DNA of 64,000 nt, taken from the NCBI GenBank assembly GCA_024102665.1, contig JAGFJP010000069.1, forward strand, positions 1-64,000, written 5' to 3'. Positions within the stretch are counted from its first letter, which is position 1, and each line of letters begins with the position of its first letter. Made by a program: the position numbers and the translations under genes. Below are positions 37,350-48,097 of the stretch, one piece after another. A model generated the notes under the pieces. It was not told the origin of the DNA, ran no database searches, and was given only the letters and a program-made list of their open reading frames with translations. The DNA is from Thiogranum sp. Lineage in GTDB: Bacteria; Pseudomonadota; Gammaproteobacteria; DSM-19610.

Positions 37350-39923
37350 TCAGCGCGGTGAAGAGTGAAGCTTCTTTGACTGTATTTCGTGCCGGGCAGC
37401 TCGTAAAGCGGACCACTCGTCGGTGAAATCGAGCAGCTCAGCGTAGCCGACCGGCGCGTGGGCGAGTTCGGAAAGCCTGACCGCGCGATGCCTCGACTGG
37501 GCGCGCACCGGCTCTATCATTTTGTCGAACGCCTTTTCATCAAGATGCTGTATGAACGTTGCCACGACCTTCATGCAACGCCAGTCCTCATATTCAGGCA
37601 ACTTCATCAGAAAGGCCTCGCGGCCGGCGTCAGACGCGAAATCGAGTTCGGTAGCCATGTGAATAAAGGACTGACCGACAAGCTCATCGAATTCCCTGTA
37701 GAGATACAATTCGAGCTCGAAGGGCGTCGGCCGTTCGTCGGAATTCCTGTTCTGCCGCGCAAGGATCTGGACTGCGTCATACAGTGCCGTGACGATGCGT
37801 CGCTCGGTCAGGCAACGGAAATCGTAGCCGCCCTCGACCCGGAAGAACTCCAGCAGCGGATTGCCCGATTCCGGCACACCGACAAACTGTAGCCGGGCCC
37901 CGCCTTCGGCATTGCGTGCCAGGAAAAACGGCAGTGTCGGGACATTGAGCGCCAGCACCGCTTCGTAGACCCGCGATGCGGTCGCGCCCCATATATCACC
38001 GATATCCACGCCCAGCTTGTGCTGGTTTTTGGTGATCAGTTCGACAAAAAATTCCTTCAATCCCTCCCTTGAAGCGCCCAGAACCCGCTCCAGCATCAAC
38101 AGGGTTCCATCCTCTTCATTACGCGAATTCACAACGCGATAGGGTATATTCATGAGGTTGGTGGAGGCCTTTTTCTGCTGTAGCGACACCAGGCCGACTT
38201 TTACCGGAGCACCCTGCGCCAGGGTTACCTGTTCGTCGCATCTGACGCACATGCCCCGTGTGGAGATGTCTTTCGATATGCCATGCAGACTCCTGTTGCC
38301 AATGTCGATATCCACGCGGGTTTCCGCCAGGTAGCGGTCCTCGCGACGACGCTCCACATAACCGAAGCGGATCAACTCCGGGCGCAGATGCTGCGGGGGG
38401 ATCGTGGCCTTTTCCCTCACCGCACCGTCCATGATGCCGCGTAGTTCGCTTCCCACCCATGCACCGAGCGTGCCGGCGTCCGATGCCCCGTCGCCACCCA
38501 GCACCCGGCGGAAATCCTGGGTCACGTCTGCGATATAGCCGACGAGATGCAGCCTGAGCAGTCGTTCCCTCAGCGCCACCATCTGGGTCTCTGATTTATG
38601 CTGCAGGCGCTGCGAAACCTCATCCAGTTTGGTCTCCGGCACCGACAGCGCCGGTGACCGGCTGATATGGACCTTGACGATACAGTGTTCGGATTGCGCG
38701 AGCGCGTAACGTATCAGATCGTGGAATTCGCCTGCGGTCGAGCACTCGAAGTCCGCGGCGGAATGGATGCGCATGCACTGGTCACCTCCGCCGCGCTGAC
38801 GGTACATCGCCAGTATGAAAGATGCATGCTCCTCTAACCGCACCAGGCGCTGAGGCAGACAGATGGGCGTAAAATTATAATTATCGGAATCTGTGCAGAA
38901 GAACCGCGCCAGATGCGAGTTGCCTTCGCTCATCGCAACGGCCTGAATGCGCGCTCCGCATTCGTCATCGCGTTCGACGAAAAACGGGATCTGGTTTGCG
39001 CTTTGCGCGTAGCAGCGCTCGTAATACCAGCACAGCACAGACTGGAATTCATCGTCCACATCGAGTTTGTATTTGATCTTGTAACGCTCGATGAGATCTT
39101 CAACAAGCCGGGAAAATCCGGGCGGACGGGCGGTGTCCTGACGCGTCAGATACAGTGCCGTCTCCGCCTCGCGGTCCTGGATATCGACCACGTTATAGAT
39201 CACCCGCATCTGGCCGGATTTATCTGCTTCTGCCGGCAGACCGTGCAGGGTGACCATGACCTCCTGCCCCTTTTTGAATGTCGTCAGACCCTTGATGCGA
39301 ATCTGCATACCCGAGACCGAGATATCGCGGGTAACGCCGCTGCTCTTGATGTTGCCGCGTTGCAGGCTGACAGTGCAGGCATACTGAAGCCGGGGATGTT
39401 TGCGTCTGCGAAAATATCCCAGTGGCAGGATATCCGGGTTATCAACAAACTCGGCGGTAACATCCGTTTCGGACACAGAGCGTTCGTTACCGGCCGCTCC
39501 GGCTCTTTCCACAGCGGCCGCGCGGGCGCGCTCAAGGCGCCGTTGCTCGATCTCCTCGCGTCTTCTGGCTGCCATTTCACGCGCGTTTTCCTGGGCGTGA
39601 AGCGTATGCGCGCCGCCAACAATTGCCTCGAAAGTGCCAACGGTAAACACGCCCTTGTGTTCACGCAAGCCTTGCTCGAACATCTGAAAGGAAATGTCGT
39701 CGAGGTAATGGACCCTGTCATTAAAGGCGTAGGGACGACATTCACCCGCCACACGGCCACGCATATCGACGGTCTGGAAGCAGGGTCGCGTCAGGCGGGA
39801 TTCTTCCATGCGCTGGAGAAAACGCCCGGTATCGGAACTTTCAACGACGATCTCGGTGATCAGCTCCTTGCTGTCAGAACCGACGCTGGACCGCTTGAAA
39901 TGCTTTACGATGATCTCGCCCAT
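37350..39923 (-). CDS. Large protein with two PilZ domains (candidate c-di-GMP effector)
   Basis: About 857 residues. The first PilZ-type domain (about 170-260) has RRRKHPRLQY and DISVSGMQIRIKG; the second (about 540-640) has ERRREDRYLAET and DISTRGMCVRC. Both keep the RxxxR and D/NxSxxG c-di-GMP motifs. The remaining sequence is helical with no recognised domain and no membrane segment. The ATG at 39923, with GGAG just upstream, is preferred to the GTG at 39989. Set between parE and parC; function unknown, possibly surface or motility control. Confidence 0.75.
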   Translation of the reverse strand: MGEIIVKHFKRSSVGSDSKELITEIVVESSDTGRFLQRMEESRLTRPCFQTVDMRGRVAGECRPYAFNDRVHYLDDISFQMFEQGLREHKGVFTVGTFEAIVGGAHTLHAQENAREMAARRREEIEQRRLERARAAAVERAGAAGNERSVSETDVTAEFVDNPDILPLGYFRRRKHPRLQYACTVSLQRGNIKSSGVTRDISVSGMQIRIKGLTTFKKGQEVMVTLHGLPAEADKSGQMRVIYNVVDIQDREAETALYLTRQDTARPPGFSRLVEDLIERYKIKYKLDVDDEFQSVLCWYYERCYAQSANQIPFFVERDDECGARIQAVAMSEGNSHLARFFCTDSDNYNFTPICLPQRLVRLEEHASFILAMYRQRGGGDQCMRIHSAADFECSTAGEFHDLIRYALAQSEHCIVKVHISRSPALSVPETKLDEVSQRLQHKSETQMVALRERLLRLHLVGYIADVTQDFRRVLGGDGASDAGTLGAWVGSELRGIMDGAVREKATIPPQHLRPELIRFGYVERRREDRYLAETRVDIDIGNRSLHGISKDISTRGMCVRCDEQVTLAQGAPVKVGLVSLQQKKASTNLMNIPYRVVNSRNEEDGTLLMLERVLGASREGLKEFFVELITKNQHKLGVDIGDIWGATASRVYEAVLALNVPTLPFFLARNAEGGARLQFVGVPESGNPLLEFFRVEGGYDFRCLTERRIVTALYDAVQILARQNRNSDERPTPFELELYLYREFDELVGQSFIHMATELDFASDAGREAFLMKLPEYEDWRCMKVVATFIQHLDEKAFDKMIEPVRAQSRHRAVRLSELAHAPVGYAELLDFTDEWSALRAARHEIQSKKLHSSPR

Positions 39924-40022
39924 GGCTCCAGGAACACGCTGACCGCGTTCGCGCGCGCAGAGATTAAGAATCACATGAAATTCATGCACTTAACAATCCG
40001 GCGGGGACGCCGGTAAACCCGA

Positions 40023-41933
<1,911 letters not shown>

Positions 41934-41975
41934 TTAACGGGGGCCAATGCTACCGAAAGCGCGGCAGCGGCGCTA

Positions 41976-42515
41976 TTAATGAAAATCCGGATAGCGGGTT
42001 TTGAGTTTCCTCAGAATCTGCGCCCTGGTGTCGCCGCTTGGCAACGGACAGAAATACTCATCGATAAGCGTCGCGCGGTAGCGATCCTGGCTGACTGGAC
42101 GGAGGAATTGCCATTGCGATTTCCCGACGAGATGGAAACGCCCTTGTGCGCCATAGGCATAACGCCGGTACTGGCGGCGCGTGCAGCGTATGCCTTCGTA
42201 GACCACATTCTCGGCCCCCGAAGCTGAGCGCAGCACAGCTGTATAGCGAATCACACCTTCCTCGTCGACATCCAGCGACGCGGGATCTATCCAGAACGTG
42301 AACGGGAAATCCCTCAATTTCAAATCGACCTGGATCAGCTTGTCAGAATCCGGATAAGGCGGCAAAACAAGGGGCCGTTCCGGCTTCTTTTCCGGCTCTA
42401 TATAAGCCGGTAAAGCGTCCTCGCCGTAAATGTCCTCTTCGATCGACCAGGCAGACCGCCAGCATGCCAGAACCGCGAAACCGATCAGGGCTGGTAAATA
42501 CCGCTTCAAATTCAT
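41976..42515 (-). CDS. CNP1-like family protein (exported)
   Basis: 179 residues from the ATG at 42515: a signal-like N-terminus (LKRYLPALIGFAVLACWRSAWS), then DKLIQVDLKLRDFPFTFWID, IRYTAVLRSASGAENVVYEG and FHLVGKSQWQFLRPV. This pattern fits the CNP1-like family, exported proteins of unknown role in proteobacteria. The frame stays open upstream for more than 100 codons, but that part is low-complexity Arg/Pro and unsupported. Confidence 0.75.
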   Translation of the reverse strand: MNLKRYLPALIGFAVLACWRSAWSIEEDIYGEDALPAYIEPEKKPERPLVLPPYPDSDKLIQVDLKLRDFPFTFWIDPASLDVDEEGVIRYTAVLRSASGAENVVYEGIRCTRRQYRRYAYGAQGRFHLVGKSQWQFLRPVSQDRYRATLIDEYFCPLPSGDTRAQILRKLKTRYPDFH

Positions 42516-42774
42516 CGTCACTTTAGGGCTTTGTCGCAGCAGTTTAGCGGCCCATCCCCCGGGAGAACAACCGCACGCCCGGCGTTGCCAGACATCAGCT
42601 GGCGAAACCAGGGTCCTCGCACGCTGTTTTCCCTCCGCGGAATGGAATCCCCGCCGCGGCGCGCCCGGGTCGCGTGAAGCACCGGGCGCCCGTCTTCGAA
42701 TACCATGCATGGCCAAGCGCTCGTAAACACCCGGGCGGCGCATCTCGCCGACCCGGGACCCGTTTCGTCCCGGT

Positions 42775-43221
42775 TCAACCCTGAACCTGTATCCGTCTGG
42801 GCTGCACCTTTTCCTGCTTGGGAATAACGATTTCCAGCACGCCGTCCGCAACTTTGGCGCTGATGGCATCGGCGTTTACGGTATCGGGAAGGCTGAAACG
42901 ACGGAAAAAGCTGCCACGCACACGCTCCATGCGCTTGTAACCTCCACGCTCTTCCCTGCTCTCGCTCTTGCGTTCCCCCTTGATCGACAGCACGCCGTCC
43001 ACCATGTTGACCTCGATATCCGCGGGATTGACGCCCGGCACGTCAGCATGGATCACATAGCGATCGCTTTCCTCCCGGATATCCACTGCAGGGACCCAGT
43101 CGCTGGTAGCGAGCTGACCGTCGCTTTCGCCGGGTCTGCCGACCCTGGTGTCGAACAAACGGTCGATTTCGTGATGCAGCTGATTCATCAGGCCCCATGG
43201 TTCATAACGAACTAAAGACAT
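42775..43221 (-). CDS. Hsp20 small heat-shock protein
   Basis: 148 residues with an alpha-crystallin domain (about 40-140): DWVPAVDIREESDRYVIHAD, DGVLSIKGERK, RRFSLPDTVNADAISAKVADGVLEI, and the IxI-type tail RRIQVQ. An ATP-independent holdase. Strong ribosome site (GGAGGTATAAA) before the ATG at 43221 and a sigma-32-like promoter at 43277-43305. Confidence 0.93.
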   Translation of the reverse strand: MSLVRYEPWGLMNQLHHEIDRLFDTRVGRPGESDGQLATSDWVPAVDIREESDRYVIHADVPGVNPADIEVNMVDGVLSIKGERKSESREERGGYKRMERVRGSFFRRFSLPDTVNADAISAKVADGVLEIVIPKQEKVQPRRIQVQG

Positions 43222-43276
43222 TTTATACCTCCACATGCACAGTCATGGCACGCCACCCGGCGCCCTCATACCCATC

Positions 43277-43305
43277 AGATGGGATCTGCAGGCACGGAAT
43301 TCAAG
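43277..43305 (-). promoter_or_regulatory. Sigma-32 promoter of hsp20
   Basis: Minus-strand CTTGAA (43300-43305), 15 bp, then TCCCATCT (43277-43284) matches the heat-shock consensus at every -35 base and 7 of 8 at -10. The leader would be about 50 bases. The rest of 43222-43490 shows no gene. Confidence 0.75.
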
Positions 43306-43490
43306 ACCCGGCGCACCTGTGCCAGAGAAAACGCCCGACAGATTGCCGGCCGCATATCGGGAAGCCATACCACCGCCCCCCCGCGGCATCATGCGCAGCA
43401 ACGTCCGTGCAGGTCAGTGCCTGCGAGCCGCACGGCAGAGAAGCAGGACCTAGTGGTCCATGCAGGAATCAGTAACGCTCAGCCGGAGCG

Positions 43491-44087
43491 CTAGTCAAGG
43501 TCGGCAACCAGCGACGCGCGTATGTTCTCGGGCAGCGGCTCCAGCTGATGCGTGTAGATTTTGTGACTGACCCCGATACCCAGCGCTTTGCCCGCCTTTG
43601 CAGCGGCGATCATTTCGTCACTCAGTCCGAATCGCAGAAAGTGCACCGATGAGGTCTTTTCGCCGGTCTCGCGTTCCATGTCCTCATCGGCAACCGCGAA
43701 TACCGGATCGAACCCATCCACGCGAACCCAGACTTCATCCTCCACATCGATCAATTCCGCGAGTTTCCGGCGCCGCTCTTCCTCGTCCGGAATTTCGATC
43801 ATGAAAGTGGCTTTCCAGTTGCTGCCGTCCGGGATCAGCGCATTATAGGCATCGAGTTCTTCCTGGATGCCATCGGCTTCGAAAATCCGTTCGGCGCGCA
43901 ACATTTCCTGCACCTGGTATTGCATGGTCAGGCGGTCCTCGAAGTACAGGCCGGCGATCGGACCCAGCGGCACGCGACGGTTTTTCTTGTGCGCCATGAC
44001 CTGGGCACGAAATTCGGGCCGCACCTCGGAGTACTGCTCGAGCGAATACAGATCGTTGCGTGTCAGTTTGTTCACAGGCGACCTCAC
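43491..44087 (-). CDS. DUF3501 family protein of the rubrerythrin operon
   Basis: 198 residues starting MRSPVNKLTRNDLYSLEQYS; soluble and acidic, with FEDRLTMQYQVQEMLRAERIF and SVHFLRFGLSDEMIAAAKAG. DUF3501 proteins recur as the third gene after rubrerythrin and a GlpC-like Fe-S protein, suggesting a shared role in peroxide defence. Starts on the ATGA overlap with the preceding Fe-S gene. Activity unknown. Confidence 0.85.
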   Translation of the reverse strand: MRSPVNKLTRNDLYSLEQYSEVRPEFRAQVMAHKKNRRVPLGPIAGLYFEDRLTMQYQVQEMLRAERIFEADGIQEELDAYNALIPDGSNWKATFMIEIPDEEERRRKLAELIDVEDEVWVRVDGFDPVFAVADEDMERETGEKTSSVHFLRFGLSDEMIAAAKAGKALGIGVSHKIYTHQLEPLPENIRASLVADLD

Positions 44088-45421
44088 TCTATTCCATAGG
44101 CCATGCGCAGCAGCTTGAGCGGGTGTTCCGGCTGCTTGCGCACAGTCAGTCCGTTTTCGATCTGGTGACCGGCCATCGGACAGTCACTGCAATAATGATC
44201 CGCGTCGGATTTTTCCACGCGAGTCACAACAGGTTTTGCGATTTGCATGGAGATTTCGTGAAATTCCTTTTTCACCGCGTATGTGCCATTGTGGCCTGAG
44301 CAGCGCTCTATCGCCTCCACCGCAGTATCCGGAACCAGCTGCAGCAACTCGCGCGTCTTCAGGCCGATATTCTGGACGCGCAGGTGACAGGGAACATGGT
44401 AAGCGATCTTGCCAAGACTGTTCTTGAAATCGGTTTTCAACTGGTTGTGCCTGTGGCGCAGCATCAGGTACTCGAACGGGTCATAGATGTTGTCGCGCAC
44501 TTTCGCGACATCCGCATCGTCGGGGAACATCAGAGGCAATTCCTGCTTGAACATGAGTACGCAGGACGGTACCGGCGCAACGATGTCCCAGCCCTGGTCG
44601 ACCAGCGACACCAGTTGCGGAATATTGGCATCCCGCGCTTTGGCGACGGCATCCAGATCACCCAGTTCCAGCTTCGGCATTCCGCAACAACGCTCGGTTT
44701 CCGTCAACCGCACCGGGATATCGTTGTGCTCGAACACCGCGACCAGGTCCTCGCCGAGGTCGGGCTCATTGTAGTTGCCGTAACAGGTGGCGAACAGCGC
44801 AACCTTGCCGCGCGTCGGACCGGCCTGCGCAGCCGCCTCGGCGTCATGGTTGCGAGTCAGATCCAGACGCTTTCGCAGCGTCTTGCTATGGTAATCCGGC
44901 AACAGCGCGCCGGGATGCACCTCGAGCAGTTCCTCGATGACCTTGCGTCCCGCCTTGTTGCGGTTAACCGCATTGACCACCGATGAGACCACCGGTATCC
45001 CCGCCAGGGTACCGACCAGATCGGTTGAAGTGAGCAGCTTGTCGCGTGTCCGCGTTTTGCCCTGCCTGTGTTTCACCGCCTTGGCGCGCAGCATCAGGTG
45101 CGGGAAATCCACATTCCATTCGTGCGGTGGAACATACGGACACTTGGTCATGAAGCACATGTCGCACAGGTAACAGTGATCGACGACATCCCAATACACG
45201 CGCTTGTCAACGCCGTCCAGTTCCATGGTTTCGGATTCGTCGATGGCGTCGAACAGCGTAGGAAATGCATTGCAGAGGCTGAAACAGCGCCGGCAACCGT
45301 GACAAACATCGAATACGCGCTCGAGTTCCTGCAGCAGGGACGACTCGTCGTAAAAATCAGGGTTTTGCCAATCGAGTGAATGGCGGGTCGGCGGTTCAAG
45401 ACTGCCTTCGCGAACAGACAT
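44084..45421 (-). CDS. GlpC/HdrD-like Fe-S oxidoreductase of the rubrerythrin operon
   Basis: 445 residues. Two 4Fe-4S ferredoxin motifs (CHGCRRCFSLCNAFP and CYLCDMCFMTKCPY) are followed by two cysteine-rich CCG-type domains (ERCCGMPKLELGD; CSDCPMAGHQ). Such subunits pass electrons in heterodisulfide-reductase and glycerol-3-phosphate dehydrogenase families; here the likely acceptor is rubrerythrin or a partner of it, by gene context. It lies between rubrerythrin and DUF3501. Confidence 0.88.
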   Translation of the reverse strand: MSVREGSLEPPTRHSLDWQNPDFYDESSLLQELERVFDVCHGCRRCFSLCNAFPTLFDAIDESETMELDGVDKRVYWDVVDHCYLCDMCFMTKCPYVPPHEWNVDFPHLMLRAKAVKHRQGKTRTRDKLLTSTDLVGTLAGIPVVSSVVNAVNRNKAGRKVIEELLEVHPGALLPDYHSKTLRKRLDLTRNHDAEAAAQAGPTRGKVALFATCYGNYNEPDLGEDLVAVFEHNDIPVRLTETERCCGMPKLELGDLDAVAKARDANIPQLVSLVDQGWDIVAPVPSCVLMFKQELPLMFPDDADVAKVRDNIYDPFEYLMLRHRHNQLKTDFKNSLGKIAYHVPCHLRVQNIGLKTRELLQLVPDTAVEAIERCSGHNGTYAVKKEFHEISMQIAKPVVTRVEKSDADHYCSDCPMAGHQIENGLTVRKQPEHPLKLLRMAYGIE

Positions 45422-45455
45422 TGCGTGCTCCTGGCAAATCGAACGATAGACGGGC

Positions 45456-45488
45456 GCGATGTCCGCGAGCGCGCCCCGCGGACATCGC
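45456..45488. other. Intercistronic hairpin between rubrerythrin and Fe-S genes
   Basis: A perfect 12-bp stem (CGGACATC and GATGTCCG core; arms 45456-45467 and 45477-45488) with a 9-base loop. It has no T-run, so it is more likely an RNA-stabilising or processing element that keeps the rubrerythrin transcript abundant than a full terminator. Confidence 0.6.
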
Positions 45489-45508
45489 TCGCGGAATCAC
45501 GGGCGTTC

Positions 45509-45928
45509 TCAGTTGTCCAGACTGTCGAGCGCTTTCTGGAAACGGTTGGCGTGGGAACGTTCGGCCTTGGCCAACGTCTCGAACCAGTCGGCGATTTCGT
45601 CGAAGCCTTCATCGCGCGCCGACTTCGCCATCCCGGGATACATATCGGTGTATTCGTGGGTTTCACCGGCGATAGCCGCCTTCAGGTTGTCCGAAGTGCC
45701 GCCGATCGGTAGACCGGTCGCCGGATCGCCCACGGCTTCCAGGTACTCGAGGTGACCGTGCGCATGGCCGGTTTCGCCTTCCGCGGTGGAGCGGAATACC
45801 GCTGCGACATCGTTGTAGCCTTCTACGTCGGCTTTGGCCGCGAAATACAGGTAACGGCGATTGGCCTGGGATTCACCGGCGAACGCCGCTTTCAGGTTGT
45901 CTTCAGTCTTACTTCCTTTCAGATCCAT
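45509..45928 (-). CDS. Rubrerythrin (erythrin type, no rubredoxin domain)
   Basis: 139 residues, ferritin-like four-helix di-iron protein reducing hydrogen peroxide. Glutamate/histidine ligand motifs are [42 protein letters not shown] and [10 protein letters not shown]. The C-terminal rubredoxin domain of classical rubrerythrins is absent, so electrons must come from another protein, plausibly the Fe-S oxidoreductase downstream. A palindrome upstream (45977-45993) suggests Fur/PerR-type control. Confidence 0.92.
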   Translation of the reverse strand: MDLKGSKTEDNLKAAFAGESQANRRYLYFAAKADVEGYNDVAAVFRSTAEGETGHAHGHLEYLEAVGDPATGLPIGGTSDNLKAAIAGETHEYTDMYPGMAKSARDEGFDEIADWFETLAKAERSHANRFQKALDSLDN

Positions 45929-46239
45929 CAGCTTTAACCTCCGAAATACGGTTATTGAAAAAGGCCCATGTCCACATTTAGACTGATTCTAAACAGGTGT
46001 CTTAATCTAGCCCACCACAGGCGGGGTGTCAATCTCGCTCGATGATCGAAAGTTAAGGGGAAGCCTGATTGCCGACGCAAACAGCTGTGGCATTATCGAG
46101 TCATCCGCAGACGATGATGCGTCAATGCAACGGGCAAGACCCATCCGTTTCCGGCGACAGGTCGGTGAGTTCTGCGCGTCAGGCGCAAACCGAAAACGCG
46201 ACTATAATAGATGGCCTATAATTAGATTGGTGGGAAGTC
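45929..46239. other. Divergent intergenic region (rubrerythrin / sorted protein)
   Basis: Holds the ribosome site of rubrerythrin (GGAGG), its upstream palindrome and two TATAAT boxes (46203-46208 and 46217-46222) on the plus strand before the gene at 46240. No coding sequence is seen in the remainder. Confidence 0.6.
45977..45993. promoter_or_regulatory. Fur/PerR-like palindrome upstream of rubrerythrin
   Basis: TTTAGACTGATTCTAAA has 6-bp perfect arms around a 5-bp centre. Its shape and spacing recall Fur-superfamily (PerR/Irr) operators, fitting a peroxide-response operon. It lies 49 bp before the rubrerythrin ATG. The regulator itself is not in the window. Confidence 0.5.
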
Positions 46240-46797
46240 ATGTGTATTCCGAAAACCAACCGATCGTTTGAAGAGCCGGCGAAGCTATCCGGCCAGTCAA
46301 GGACTCCGGTTGTTGCTTTTTTTCCACGCCTCGCTGCGAACCTGCTCACCCTGATCGCAGGCAGCCTGCTTTTGGCAAGCCTGACGGTACCACTGCAGAG
46401 CCATGCGGTCCCGCTAAATGCTTCGGCGTTGGCGGGCACGGATAGTGTCAGCTTCATGACGGCTCGCAACAACACGGCTCTGCTGTCTGAGGATGACGCC
46501 AAACTGCACGCTGACACTGATTTCCTCGAAGCGGATATCGCAGATTTTGCACCCCGACACGGACCACCGCATAGCGGCAAAGACAAAACAACGCGCTTTG
46601 CCGAAACAGGCAGTTTCGGCACCGCCAATACAGCCCCGTCCGGCGCGCCCTTCCACGCCACGGAGGAGAGAGAAAATTCCCCACGCGGCGGCGGCACCGC
46701 CACCGCAGGCATGCCGGTGATGGCGATCGTCTGGCTGTTCGGCATAGGCCTGATCGGCATCGGCACGGTCGGGCGCCGCAAACAATCGAAACCCTGA
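46240..46797 (+). CDS. Secreted protein with PEP-CTERM-like C-terminal sorting signal
   Basis: 185 residues: a long hydrophilic N-terminus, then a signal-peptide core (LLTLIAGSLLLASLTVPLQSHA, split here as LLTLIAGSLL and LASLTV), a low-complexity polar middle part, and the C-terminal tripartite tail MPVMAIVWLFGIGLIGIGTV then GRRKQ. The W-L-F-G-x-G-L-x-G helix and Arg cluster match proteobacterial exosortase (PEP-CTERM) substrates, but the Pro-x-Pro motif is weakened to MPVM. Good ribosome site (GGTGGGAAG). No known domain in the middle; exosortase is not in the window. Confidence 0.65.
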   Translation: MCIPKTNRSFEEPAKLSGQSRTPVVAFFPRLAANLLTLIAGSLLLASLTVPLQSHAVPLNASALAGTDSVSFMTARNNTALLSEDDAKLHADTDFLEADIADFAPRHGPPHSGKDKTTRFAETGSFGTANTAPSGAPFHATEERENSPRGGGTATAGMPVMAIVWLFGIGLIGIGTVGRRKQSKP

Positions 46798-46895
46798 CAA
46801 ACCGCGGACCCGCGGGACACGAGGGCGCCGTTGACCCCCTTGCGGCAGACCGGTAACGTTAGCACCCCGAACACAACCCGGGAAAGGGTGCGATC

Positions 46896-47135
46896 TTGAC
46901 CAAGCGACAGCAGAAAATTCCCGATTTCGAAGCCGCCCTGGCTGAACTCGAAACCCTGGTGGAAAGAATGGAACAGGGTGATCTGAGCCTCGACGAGTCG
47001 CTGAAACAATTCGAGCGCGGCATCAAACTGACGCGCTCCTGTCAGCAATCGCTGCGCGACGCAGAACAAAAAGTACAGGTCCTCCTCGAGAAAAACGGAC
47101 AGGAAACGCTAGAGCCGTTCGACAGTGACGCCTGA
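46896..47135 (+). CDS. xseB: Exodeoxyribonuclease VII small subunit
   Basis: 79 residues, two helices: DFEAALAELETLVERMEQGD and LSLDESLKQFERGIKLTRSC are the family signature. Starts with TTG at 46896, preceded by GGGAAAGG; no in-frame ATG precedes the conserved part. Its large subunit xseA is at 5895. Overlaps ispA by 11 bp. Confidence 0.95.
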   Translation: MTKRQQKIPDFEAALAELETLVERMEQGDLSLDESLKQFERGIKLTRSCQQSLRDAEQKVQVLLEKNGQETLEPFDSDA

Positions 47136-48027
47136 ACACCCTGAATTCATGCGCTTTGCTGCCGAATCCCAGCGCCGCGTCGAAGCAGCCCTGGACCAGT
47201 TCCTGCCGTCGGAACACACGCATCCTGCCCGGCTGCACCGCGCCATGCGCTATTCCATACTGGGGGGCGGCAAACGCATCCGCCCGCTGCTGGTATATGC
47301 AGCGGGCCATGTCGCCGGTGCGCCGGACAATGCCCTGGATGCGGCGGCCTGTGCCGTTGAGTGCATTCATGCCTATTCACTGATTCACGACGATCTACCG
47401 GCCATGGATGATGACGAATTACGGCGCGGCAAACCGACCTGCCACAAAGCGTTCGGCGAAGCCGAGGCGATTCTGGCCGGCGATGCGCTCCAGGCACTGG
47501 CGTTCTATGTGCTGGCGCATGCCCTCGACGGAGCCGACTCCTCACGCCGCCTGAAAATGGTCGAACTTCTGGCCCAGGCGGCCGGCTCGCGCGGCATGGT
47601 CGGCGGGCAGTCCATCGACCTGGCCGCGGTCGGGCGGGAACTGGATATCGCCGAACTCGAGGACATGCATATCCACAAAACCGGGGCACTGATCCGCGCC
47701 TCGGTGCTGCTGGGCGCATTGTGCGCGAACCGGGTGGAGGACCGCGACAGAAACGCGCTCGATCATTTCGGCAAGTACATCGGGCTGGCCTTCCAGGTGC
47801 AGGACGATATCCTCGACGTCACCGCGACCACCGCGACGCTCGGCAAACGGGCCGGCGCCGATCAGGCACTGAACAAGCCAACCTACCCGTCGCTGCTGGG
47901 GGTCAACGGGGCCCGCGAACGTGCCCGCGAATTGCACCAGGCGGCGCTCGACAGCCTGGAGCCTCTCGGCCCGCGCGCCGGGCTGCTGCGCGGCTTATCG
48001 AGCTATATCATCGATCGAACCGCGTGA
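47125..48027 (+). CDS. ispA: Farnesyl diphosphate synthase (polyprenyl synthetase)
   Basis: Condenses IPP with DMAPP/GPP. 300 residues: GGGKRIRPLLVY, first Asp-rich motif DDLPAMDDDELRRG, GDALQALAF, GGQSIDL and second Asp-rich motif QVQDDILD. GTG start at 47125 overlaps xseB; an ATG at 47149 is an alternative. Forms xseB-ispA-dxs, a common gammaproteobacterial isoprenoid operon. Confidence 0.95.
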   Translation: MTPEHPEFMRFAAESQRRVEAALDQFLPSEHTHPARLHRAMRYSILGGGKRIRPLLVYAAGHVAGAPDNALDAAACAVECIHAYSLIHDDLPAMDDDELRRGKPTCHKAFGEAEAILAGDALQALAFYVLAHALDGADSSRRLKMVELLAQAAGSRGMVGGQSIDLAAVGRELDIAELEDMHIHKTGALIRASVLLGALCANRVEDRDRNALDHFGKYIGLAFQVQDDILDVTATTATLGKRAGADQALNKPTYPSLLGVNGARERARELHQAALDSLEPLGPRAGLLRGLSSYIIDRTA

Positions 48028-48097
48028 TTCCCGGGTTTCGGCTTGCCTCGCCGCAAGATAGCGCCGATAATTCGGACCTCGCAGTTATTCATTCCTT

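Noticed and set aside
41976-42869. 297-residue version of the CNP1-like protein
   Set aside because: The extra ~118 N-terminal residues are Arg/Pro/Gly-rich and precede a normal signal peptide start at 42515.
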